Shown piece after piece: positions 28,817 through 36,470 of a stretch of DNA of 64,000 nt. Numbering within the stretch: the first letter of the stretch is position 1; each line of letters begins with the position of its first letter. The notes under the pieces are model-generated. The model saw only the letters and a list, made by a program, of their open reading frames with translations. It was not told where the DNA came from and searched no databases. The DNA comes from a bacterium (lineage in GTDB: Bacteria; Cyanobacteriota; Sericytochromatia; S15B-MN24; VGJW01): the NCBI GenBank assembly GCA_021781555.1, contig JAJXWQ010000008.1, positions 1 to 64,000 of the forward strand, in the 5' to 3' direction. Both the position numbers and the translations under genes were made by a program.

Positions 28817-30136
28817 GTGAACGAGGTCGGATCGGGCGGGGGCCTCCGCAAGGGCATCCCCTACCAGGACGTGATCGCCGAGATGGAGACCGCCTCGGCC
28901 CAGGATGCCGACTGGCGGGCAGCCCGTACCTGGAGCCTGGTCTACCACGCCGACCGCGAGGTGGAGGCGATCGTCCAGGCGGCCTATACCCGCTTCATGG
29001 CCACGAACGGCCTGTCGCCGGTCGCCTTCCCCAGCTTGGGGCGCTTCGAGTCCGAGGTGATCGCGGGCGTCGGGACGCTCCTGGGAGCCCCTGAGGGCGC
29101 GGCGGGCAGCATGACGTCGGGCGGCACGGAAAGCCTGCTGCTGGCCCTCAAGGCCGCGCGGGATTGGGCTGCGGTCCACAGGCGCGACCGTGGGGAGTTC
29201 GAGTTCCTTTTGCCCGAGACGGCCCACCCGGCCCTGTACAAGGCCGGCCACTACCTGGGAGTCAAACCCGTCCCGGTGCCCGTCGGACCCGACTTCCGCG
29301 CCGATGCCGCCGCCGCCCGGAAGCTTGCGACGCCCCGGACGATCCTCGTCGTGGGGTCAGCACCCGCCTTCCCCCACGGGGTCGTCGATCCGATCGGGGA
29401 ACTGGCTGCCCTGGCGGCCGAGCGCGGGATTCTCTGCCACGTCGACGCCTCGGTCGGCGGCATGATGTTGCCCTTCCTGGAGCGGCTGGGGCGAAGGATT
29501 CCGCCCTGGGATTTTCGCGTTCCGGGAGTCACCTCCATCTCGACTGACCTGCACAAGTACGGCTACGCGGCCAAGGGCGCGTCGGCGATCCTCTATCGAT
29601 CGCGGGAACTCCGCCGCTTCCAGTTCTTCGTGCAGCCCGGGTGGCCCGGGGGGATGTACGCGTCACCGACGCTTGCCGGCACTCGGCCTGGCGGGGCGAT
29701 CGCGGCCGCCTGGGCCGTGCTGCGCCTCCTCGGCGAGGACGGTTATCTGCGGCTGGCCAGAACCGCCAGCGAAGCCGCCCGGCGCCTCATGGAGGGGATC
29801 TGCGCCATCCCGGGTCTTTTCATCCTGGGCGAGCCCGACATGACGCTGTTTGCCTTCGCGGCGCGGGACTTCGACACCTACGCCCTCGGCGACTGCATGC
29901 GCCGCCGCGGGTGGCGGCTGGATCGCCAGCAGCTCCCGCCCAGCTTGCATCTGGTGGTCACGGCCAACCACGCCAAGGTGGTCGACGCCTTCCTGGCGGA
30001 TCTGCGTGAGTCCGCCGCCGAAGCGCGTGGGCAGGCCCCGGGCGTGGCGGGCGCGGCCTATGGCATGCTGGGCGAGGCGCCGCCGGGGGCCAATGCCGAG
30101 GACTTTCTCCTCGATTTCCTGGATCAGGTCCTTTGA
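28817..30136 (+). CDS. PLP-dependent sphingosine-1-phosphate lyase-like / group II decarboxylase family protein
   Basis: SMTSGGTESLLLALKAARD; VDASVGGMMLPFL; STDLHKYGYAAKGASAILYRS (PLP lysine); FFVQPGWPGGMYASPTLAGTRPGGAIAAAWA. GTG 28817. Confidence 0.88.
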   Translation: MNEVGSGGGLRKGIPYQDVIAEMETASAQDADWRAARTWSLVYHADREVEAIVQAAYTRFMATNGLSPVAFPSLGRFESEVIAGVGTLLGAPEGAAGSMTSGGTESLLLALKAARDWAAVHRRDRGEFEFLLPETAHPALYKAGHYLGVKPVPVPVGPDFRADAAAARKLATPRTILVVGSAPAFPHGVVDPIGELAALAAERGILCHVDASVGGMMLPFLERLGRRIPPWDFRVPGVTSISTDLHKYGYAAKGASAILYRSRELRRFQFFVQPGWPGGMYASPTLAGTRPGGAIAAAWAVLRLLGEDGYLRLARTASEAARRLMEGICAIPGLFILGEPDMTLFAFAARDFDTYALGDCMRRRGWRLDRQQLPPSLHLVVTANHAKVVDAFLADLRESAAEARGQAPGVAGAAYGMLGEAPPGANAEDFLLDFLDQVL

Positions 30137-30261
30137 ACCCTCGGGCCCCCGGTGAACGAGCGTAACAGCTTCGCCGGGCCGCTCGTGGTCGCCGCAAGTC
30201 TCAACGCCCGCACGGCCCCCCCTTCAGCGGAAGGCACAGCTTCGAGCCGCTGCGCTCACGA

Positions 30262-30636
30262 TCATGCTCGGATCGTTCGATCGTCGTCCCGTTCGCCATG
30301 GACGAACGCGATCAGAGACGCGACCTTCTCGTGTCGCTCGATGGGATGCCGAAGCGGAAGATGATCCCGCACCTCGTATCGATTCCGGCGCCCATGCCGG
30401 ATCCGCGCGATGTAGCCTGCCTCCTCCAGGTCGGCAACGATCCGCTGCACGGCGCGTTCGGTGATTCCGACGATGGTTGCGACGTCTCGCATGCGAGCCT
30501 CGGGCTCCTCGGCGATGCACAGAAGGACATGCGCGTGGTTGGTAAGAAAGGTCCAGGCGGGCTCCGGTTCCGGCCCAGGGCGCGTTGGAGCATTGGGCGG
30601 CGCGCCCTCCTGGCGGCTCGCACGAGTTACAGTCAC
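30262..30636 (-). CDS. winged helix-turn-helix transcriptional regulator (MarR-like)
   Basis: FLTNHAHVLLCIAEEPEARMRDVATIVGITERAVQRIVADLEEAGYIARIRHGRRNRYEV. Confidence 0.85.
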   Translation of the reverse strand: MTVTRASRQEGAPPNAPTRPGPEPEPAWTFLTNHAHVLLCIAEEPEARMRDVATIVGITERAVQRIVADLEEAGYIARIRHGRRNRYEVRDHLPLRHPIERHEKVASLIAFVHGERDDDRTIRA

Positions 30637-30640
30637 CGGG

Positions 30641-30964
30641 TCACCTCCTCGGGGTGTTGGAATGCGACTTCAGGGTTGCCAGTCCGGGGCACGTGGAGGA
30701 TGCGGCGGCTCCCGGAGAGCCGCGAGATGCCGGTGCCGGTACCGATGATTGGCCACATCGAAGTGCATGCGCTCCCTGCTCCTTTTCATGCCCTGACTCG
30801 TGCATCAAACTGTAACGCGCAGAGGACTGGAGGATGCGGAGGTCGACCGTCGCGCAGTCGGGCTCCGCAAACGAGAGGTCCTTGAGCTTCGCGAGAGCGG
30901 CGTCCCCATACAGAGGTTGGGCCTGGATCTCCTCGCGGAGGCTTCGCAGTTGAGCTGCGTCCAT
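30641..30964 (-). CDS. small hypothetical protein (possibly decayed at its C-terminus)
   Basis: ATG 30964; MDAAQLRSLREEIQAQPLYGDAALAKLKDLSFAEPD...; a perfect TATAAT lies upstream on the minus strand (31008-31013). Confidence 0.4.
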   Translation of the reverse strand: MDAAQLRSLREEIQAQPLYGDAALAKLKDLSFAEPDCATVDLRILQSSARYSLMHESGHEKEQGAHALRCGQSSVPAPASRGSPGAAASSTCPGLATLKSHSNTPRR

Positions 30965-31033
30965 GGGGGGGCCTTTCCGCTTGCGGTCGAGGCACAACGC
31001 GTGTTAGATTATACGCGATATGAAAGTCGTGAA

Positions 31034-31297
31034 TCATGAGCCGCAAATCCTCTGCGCGAGGTGCTCGAGGAGCTGGACCGCGGCTTGCCTCGAGGGTGAG
31101 ACCTGGAACCGAAGAGACCGAAAGCGGGTCTGATTCGCCGGGGGGTTCTTGAGGAACCGCTCGGCACGTGGGTTGGCTGTTGCGAGCCGAACGACGTCTG
31201 CGCGATCGCCCGCGAAGTCCTGACGACCTCCTGATTCTGCAACACCCCAGCCAAGACCGCAGCCAGCAAGGAGAACACCGAGGATCCCGCCGTCCAT
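31034..31297 (-). CDS. small putative lipoprotein
   Basis: MDGGILGVLLAGCGLGWGV (lipobox LAGC); 87 aa; in frame with ORF 31034..31447. Confidence 0.4.
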   Translation of the reverse strand: MDGGILGVLLAGCGLGWGVAESGGRQDFAGDRADVVRLATANPRAERFLKNPPANQTRFRSLRFQVSPSRQAAVQLLEHLAQRICGS

Positions 31298-31480
31298 GCA
31301 GCCACAAAGGAAGCTCGTGACCCTCATCCCCGGCGATGGGGTGGGACCAGAGTGCGTTCGCGCCGCCCAGCGCATCATCGAAGCGACAGGCGCCGCCGTC
31401 GCCTGGGAGGAGCGCCAGGCGGGCGCGAGCGTCTTCCGGCAGGGCATCGCCTCCGGTGTTCCGCAGGAGACGATCGCACG
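31296..31480 (+). pseudogene. N-terminal fragment of isocitrate/isopropylmalate dehydrogenase family
   Basis: MQPQRKLVTLIPGDGVGPECVRAAQRIIEATGAAVAWEERQAGASVFRQGIASGVPQETIA matches the family start (TLIPGDGIGPE...), then similarity stops. Confidence 0.75.
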
Positions 31481-31765
31481 AGCCGCAGATCACCGCCTGC
31501 GCGTGGCAGCGGGCGCAGTTGAGGAGGCGGGCTCTCGGATCGATTGCCGCATCGAGCTGGGCAGTGGACGAGGTGCGCGATCGCGGGCGATGCTCTTGGT
31601 GGGAACATCGGTTACCGCGATGACCCGGGAGGCTCGGGTGTGCAAGACCCGGGCCTCCGCTACCTCAGCGAGTGATCCTCAAATACGGCAGGCGGCGCTG
31701 GCTGTCTGTGTCGCCCGCCGGAGGTCTTTGACGATTGCCTGCGTTACCCGGCGAAGTTACGCGGA

Positions 31766-31873
31766 TCTAAACGATCGCCGACACCGGTTTGAATGGATCG
31801 AGCCCGATGAGTCAAACGGGGCCCGGTTGCGCAGCGAAGCGACCGCGCAGAGGGACCCGGTCAAACTGCAAAA
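31766..31873 (+). repeat. dispersed palindromic element, copy III
   Basis: ccggtttgaatggatcgagcccgatgagtcaaacggggcccggttgcgcagcgaagcgaccgcgcagagggacccggtcaaactgcaaaa; TCTAAA at the left end. Confidence 0.9.
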
Positions 31874-31907
31874 GGCCTAAGTTTCAGATCAGGATCGACT
31901 GACCAGA

Positions 31908-32984
31908 GTGTTCAAATTGCAGGAAGCTCCGAAACTCGCGGCCCTTGTTGGCGTCGGCCTGGTGGCGCTTGTCCTCGCAGCCATGGCGGGAGATCGGTTC
32001 TTCGCGTTTCGCATGGCCAAGCCCGAGGATCACGTGGCCGGCTCTGCGGCCCCGACTTCGCCCCCGGTGCTCGATCGGGTGGCCTACGATTCCAAGATGC
32101 TTGCCCTGGCGCACGTCTGGGATCCGGCGACCGGCCCTGCGACGGCGTCGCGCTCCGTCCACCGTCTCTGGCCGGTCAAGACCGTCTATCCCGATGCCGG
32201 TGCTCTCTTGCCCTTCCACCGCGTCGTCGCCTACTACGGGAACTTCTATTCCTCGAAAATGGGCATTCTCGGCCAGGTTCCTCCCAGGGAGGTGCTCCGT
32301 CGCTTGCTCGCGACGATCAAGCAATGGGCCGCGGCCGATCCCTCGACTCCCGTGATTCCTGCCATCGACTACATCGTCGAAAGCGCCCAGGGCTCCCCGG
32401 GGCCCGACCACCTGTACCTGCTTCGAATGCCCGACAAGCAGGTCGACAAGGCGCTCGCAATGGCCAACCAGGTCCATGGTCTGCTCTTCCTGGACTTCCA
32501 GGTGGGATCAAGCACCGTGCAAAGGGAGATTCCCCGGTACGCCAGGTACCTGGCGCAGGCGAACGTAGAGGTTTGCCTGGATCCGGAGTTTTCGATGAAA
32601 CACGGGTTGAAGCCGGGCACCCGGATCGGGACCTTGGATGCCAGCGACATCAACTGGGTGGCGCGTTTGCTGGCGAAGGTCGTGAAGACCGAGCACCTTC
32701 CCCCCAAGATCCTGGTTGTCCACCGCTTCACGCACGACATGGTGACGAACTACAAGAGAATCACGCCCTTGCCAGAAGTTCAGATCGTGATGGACATGGA
32801 CGGCTGGGGAACCCCGAAGAAGAAGATTGGAACGTACGAGTCGGTCATTACTTCCGATCCCGTACAGTTCACTGGCTTCAAGCTCTTCTTCAAGAACGAC
32901 CTCCGTCCCCCCTCGAAGGCGATGCTGACCCCCTGGCAGGTCCTCAAGCTCGTTCCCGCTCCCAGCTACATTCAGTATCAGTGA
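31908..32984 (+). CDS. membrane-anchored/exported protein of unknown function
   Basis: 358 aa; N-terminal TM LAALVGVGLVALVLAAMAGDRFFA; TIM-barrel-like AYYGNFYSSKMGILGQ...VIPAIDYI...LLFLDFQ...VCLDPEF...QIVMDMDGWG. Confidence 0.7.
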   Translation: MFKLQEAPKLAALVGVGLVALVLAAMAGDRFFAFRMAKPEDHVAGSAAPTSPPVLDRVAYDSKMLALAHVWDPATGPATASRSVHRLWPVKTVYPDAGALLPFHRVVAYYGNFYSSKMGILGQVPPREVLRRLLATIKQWAAADPSTPVIPAIDYIVESAQGSPGPDHLYLLRMPDKQVDKALAMANQVHGLLFLDFQVGSSTVQREIPRYARYLAQANVEVCLDPEFSMKHGLKPGTRIGTLDASDINWVARLLAKVVKTEHLPPKILVVHRFTHDMVTNYKRITPLPEVQIVMDMDGWGTPKKKIGTYESVITSDPVQFTGFKLFFKNDLRPPSKAMLTPWQVLKLVPAPSYIQYQ

Positions 32985-33099
32985 ATCCCCCGGGGGATGC
33001 CCGGAGATTTCAAGGCCATTTTGGAAGGTCGGGGCCAACGGCACGGTATTCCTGTAACAGAACCACACCGAGGACCCGGCCCTCGGGTGCAAGATCGTA

Positions 33100-33352
33100 C
33101 CGCCCCGCTTGCGCTCCCGAGCCCTGCCCGCAAGAAAGTGGTCGTCGCGTTCGACGTGGCGGGCCTGACCGGCGACGGCGGCATCGGGTTCGTGCGCTCG
33201 GTGGATGGCCGCCTCGGTCTGACGGCAAGTCTGGCGGAGCTACCGGCCGCCCCCCCGACGCTCGCTACGTGACGCATTCGGCGCCGGTTCTGCTTCGTCA
33301 GCGTGTCGACAGCATCATCGCCGACCCCGGGGATCTCGACGACGACGCGCCG
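33100..33352 (+). pseudogene. IS1380-family-like transposase N-terminal remnant, frameshifted
   Basis: KKVVVAFDVAGLTGDGGIGFVRSVDGRLGLTASLAELPAA, then after a C7 run (33250-33256) a second frame RYVTHSAPVLLRQRVDSIIADPGDLDDDAPF; resembles IS1380 starts (FD..LTSDGG..LLRE.D.RLGL ... VTHS..ELLRQRVY.IA.GYEDLND.D). Confidence 0.65.
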
Positions 33353-33432
33353 TTTTGCGCGGGCGCTTCGCTGCGCAACCGGGCCCGTTTGACTCATCGG
33401 GCTCGATCCATTCAAACCGGGAGCACTCTAGA
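33353..33432 (-). repeat. dispersed palindromic element, copy IV (left arm deleted)
   Basis: ttttgcgcgggcgcttcgctgcgcaaccgggcccgtttgactcatcgggctcgatccattcaaaccgggagcactctaga. Confidence 0.9.
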
Positions 33433-33435
33433 GCT

Positions 33436-33924
33436 TCAAGGTGAGACGGTGTCCTCGATCTCGGCAAAGAGCGCCGCGAGATCGAGGAGGATGAGCAGGC
33501 GCCCCTGGACCTTGCCCAGGCCGGCGATGTAGGGCGACCGCTGCTCGAAGCGATTCGAAGGCGGGTCGATCTGGTCACGGGGTAACCACAGGACCTGATG
33601 GACCGAGTCGACCGCCAGCCCGAACGCCCCGCCTTGCCATTCGGCGATGATCGTGGCCAGAGCCGGTCCGGCCGTGACTTCGAGGCCGAACCAGCGCTTG
33701 GGATCAAAAACGGGGATGACGACGCCGCGCAGGTTGATCAACCCGAGCACCCGGCCCGGTGCGTGGGGCAGCCGCGTAGGTACGGCCGGGCCGATGATCT
33801 CGCGGATCGCCGTGATGGCCAGAGCGTACTCCTCGCCAGCGAGGAAGAAGGTCACGATCTGGATCGCGTCGCCCGGCGCCGGGACCGCGGCCTGGCTGGT
33901 CGTTCGAAGTGGGGAGCCGGCCAT
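33436..33924 (-). CDS. cheW: chemotaxis coupling protein CheW
   Basis: IVTFFLAGEEYALAITAIREIIGP...GLINLRGVVIPVFDPKRWFGL...LDLAALF. Confidence 0.92.
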   Translation of the reverse strand: MAGSPLRTTSQAAVPAPGDAIQIVTFFLAGEEYALAITAIREIIGPAVPTRLPHAPGRVLGLINLRGVVIPVFDPKRWFGLEVTAGPALATIIAEWQGGAFGLAVDSVHQVLWLPRDQIDPPSNRFEQRSPYIAGLGKVQGRLLILLDLAALFAEIEDTVSP

Positions 33925-33937
33925 GGGCCTCGCGGCG

Positions 33938-34732
33938 CTAACTGCCCCTGCGGGCGGCCTTGGGAGCCCTCTCGATGCCCAGGTAGCGGTTGACCCACGT
34001 ACGCAGCCGCAAGGCAGCCTGGGAGTGGAGCTGGCAGACCCGGGACTCGGACACGTTGAGAACCAAGCCGATCTCCTTGAGCGTCAAGCCCTCCTGGTAG
34101 TAGAGGGAAAGCAGCAACTTCTCGCGATCGGGCAGCGAGTCGATCGCCATCGCGAGCTGTTCGCGGAACTCGGCCTCTTCGAGGATCTGGGAGGGGCCAG
34201 GGCGATCGTCGGCCATGGTATCGAGCCACGTGATGCTCTGGCCGTCGTCCGAGACCTGCACCAGCTCGTCGAGGGACAGGAAGGGGCTGGCCTCCTGGCT
34301 CAAGAGGTGGGCCAGATCCTGGGAACTGATCCCGAGCCGGTTGGCAACCTCCTCCTCGGTGGCGGGTCTCCCGAGCTCCGACTCGAGCCGGCTCATCGCC
34401 TCCGAGACGTCCCGGGTCCTGCTGCGGACCGACCGTGGCACCCAATCCTGGCTTCGCAGCGCATCGATGATCGATCCGCGGATCCTCGTGATCGCATACG
34501 TTTCGAACTTGACGCCACGCTCGGGACTGAACTTTTCGACGGCCTGGATGAGCCCGATCAGACCGTAGCCGTAAAGGTCCTCTGGATCCGTCGTCGGGGG
34601 CAGCGTGACAGCGAGCCTCCCGACCACGTAGCGGACGAGGGGCGCGTACTGGAGAATCAGCTGCTCGCGAACCTTCTGGTCGCCGCTAGCCGTATATTTC
34701 TGCCAGAGTCCGGCGGTATCGGCCGAGGCCAT
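33938..34732 (-). CDS. fliA: flagellar/sigma-28 type RNA polymerase sigma factor (FliA/WhiG)
   Basis: FSPERGVKFETYAITRIRGSIIDALRSQDWVPRSVR...LPDREKLLLSLYYQEGLTLKEIGLVLNVSESRVCQLHSQA. Confidence 0.93.
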   Translation of the reverse strand: MASADTAGLWQKYTASGDQKVREQLILQYAPLVRYVVGRLAVTLPPTTDPEDLYGYGLIGLIQAVEKFSPERGVKFETYAITRIRGSIIDALRSQDWVPRSVRSRTRDVSEAMSRLESELGRPATEEEVANRLGISSQDLAHLLSQEASPFLSLDELVQVSDDGQSITWLDTMADDRPGPSQILEEAEFREQLAMAIDSLPDREKLLLSLYYQEGLTLKEIGLVLNVSESRVCQLHSQAALRLRTWVNRYLGIERAPKAARRGS

Positions 34733-34871
34733 CCATCCTCTTGGGCATGTTCCGGTCAGTCATGCAATCCGGATCGAGCGGCACCGTGCTCCGCAGGCAG
34801 AGCAAGGGCCTGGAAAACCCGCTTCATCATAGCTGGCGGCGATCCGCGATGCAAGGACGCCGGCCACACGC

Positions 34872-35123
34872 TCATGATGCTTGCTCCGCATTCGAGCCGT
34901 CGTCTGCGGTTGCTCTCGCGGCCCTCGGAGCGTTGGCGAGGGCCTCGCGCCGGACCTGCGAGAGCACGTAATCGACCAGGAAACCCAGGATGCCCCCGAT
35001 GCCCGAGGCGATCACGGCCCGGAAAGTGGATGTCTCGGTCGACGCCCCCGAAAGCGTGGCGATGGAGCCGACCAGCAAGAATGCCGTGCAGCCGACGATC
35101 AGGGTCCAGCTCTTCTTCGACAT
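34872..35123 (-). CDS. small membrane protein of unknown function
   Basis: 83 aa; two hydrophobic helices (LIVGCTAFLLVGSIATLSG, AVIASGIGGILGFLVDYVL). Confidence 0.6.
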   Translation of the reverse strand: MSKKSWTLIVGCTAFLLVGSIATLSGASTETSTFRAVIASGIGGILGFLVDYVLSQVRREALANAPRAARATADDGSNAEQAS

Positions 35124-35132
35124 GGCTATACC

Positions 35133-35235
35133 TTTTGCAGTTTGAGCGGGTCCCTCTGCGCGGTCGCTGCGCTGCGCAACCGGGCCCCGTTGGACTCCTC
35201 TGGCCCGATCGCTTTCGAGCCAAAGCGCGCTACAG
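35133..35235 (-). repeat. dispersed palindromic element, copy V
   Basis: ttttgcagtttgagcgggtccctctgcgcggtcgctgcgctgcgcaaccgggccccgttggactcctctggcccgatcg...gctacagg; cheD TAG stop (35230-35232) lies at its end. Confidence 0.9.
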
Positions 35236-35709
35236 GATCACCCGTGAGGCCCTCGGGTCTCTTGACGCCACCTCGAGCGCCAAGGTTCCCACGTGGAATC
35301 GGATCGTCCGGCCTACCGTTCCGCCGACGTCGGAAGCCAGGATGGGGATGCTCTGAGCCGCGAGCGCTGCCATGACGGCGTCGACGTTCCGTGCCCCAAG
35401 GGCGAGTTCCGGCCCGGGGGAGCGGAACATCCTGGCTCCGCCGGCAACCTTGGCCACCAGCAGGTCCGGCCTGGCACCGCGCTCCGTCAGGGCGCCGCAC
35501 AGGAGGGGCACGGCGGTGTCGGCGAACTTGGCCGGTTGGCGGACCTCCATGGCCGCCCGTGAGTCCGGAAGCAGCACGTGCGCCAGGGCCGCGATCTTGC
35601 GCTGCGGCTCGTAGACCACCAGACCCACGCACGATCCCAGTCCGGCGATGGCGAGGGTTGCGGCGGGGTCGTCGGAGACAGTCCACTGCGCCATGCCAAC
35701 CATGATCAC
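35230..35709 (-). CDS. cheD: chemoreceptor glutamine deamidase CheD
   Basis: LAIAGLGSCVGLVVYEPQRKIAALAHVLLPDS; ARNVDAVMAALAAQSIPILASDVGGTVGRTIRFHVGTLALEV. Confidence 0.9.
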   Translation of the reverse strand: MIMVGMAQWTVSDDPAATLAIAGLGSCVGLVVYEPQRKIAALAHVLLPDSRAAMEVRQPAKFADTAVPLLCGALTERGARPDLLVAKVAGGARMFRSPGPELALGARNVDAVMAALAAQSIPILASDVGGTVGRTIRFHVGTLALEVASRDPRASRVIL

Positions 35710-35728
35710 GAGCTTGCCCCGGGCTGGC

Positions 35729-36373
35729 TCATGGGGTGCGGGGACCGCCGGACGGATGCCACAGGCCGATCGCCGCTAGCAGCCTGGGGAGCGTGTCGGG
35801 AGCAGGGAACATCAGCAGATACCCCCTGAACGCGCCGTCGCCCTCGATCAACAGCTGGGTCTCGAGCGACAGGATCGAATCGGAGGTCTCGGAGAGATGG
35901 GCCACGATCCCGTCGAGGATCGCCGACACCATGTCGTTGGCGGTCATGGGGGGCGAGGGCTGGAGCCTCAGGTGAGCCAGATCTCCCATGGCGATCAGGT
36001 AATTGGCGGTCAGGATATTTCCCACCTCGGCCAGGGCGGATTCGCCCATGGCGTCCACGGTCGCGGAGGTCCCGCACGGTCGGCCCATGAGGCGATCGAC
36101 CATCGTGGCCGCCTCCTCTTGAGGCACGATGAAAACGATGTGGCCGTCGAGATCCCCGAGCATCTGGAGATAGATGGCCCAGACCTGGGTCTCGGGTCCC
36201 CCGACCAGGTCGTTCACCGCCGAGAGTGGGATGACGCTGGCACCGGGGACGCTCATCTTCACGGGTCTTCGCACCATCTTGGAGAGCGCGGTCGCCGCAT
36301 GCCCGGCCCCGATGCTTCCGATCTCGCGCAGGGCGTCGATCTGGATGGGAGTGAGCGTGGCCAGGTTCAGCAC
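35729..36373 (-). CDS. cheC: CheC-type phosphatase
   Basis: LTPIQIDALREIGSIGAGHAATALSKMVRRPVKMSVP...MGESALAEVGNILTANYLIAMGDL; GTG 36373 with GAGGA upstream. Confidence 0.9.
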   Translation of the reverse strand: MLNLATLTPIQIDALREIGSIGAGHAATALSKMVRRPVKMSVPGASVIPLSAVNDLVGGPETQVWAIYLQMLGDLDGHIVFIVPQEEAATMVDRLMGRPCGTSATVDAMGESALAEVGNILTANYLIAMGDLAHLRLQPSPPMTANDMVSAILDGIVAHLSETSDSILSLETQLLIEGDGAFRGYLLMFPAPDTLPRLLAAIGLWHPSGGPRTP

Positions 36374-36470
36374 GAGACGGTCCTCGATCGAAAAGCGGGG
36401 GCACGAAGGTGGCACCGGGCAAGGTGTGGTCGGGGCAGGTCGCGGGGCCGTCCCGGGGTGCCGGGGCGAC

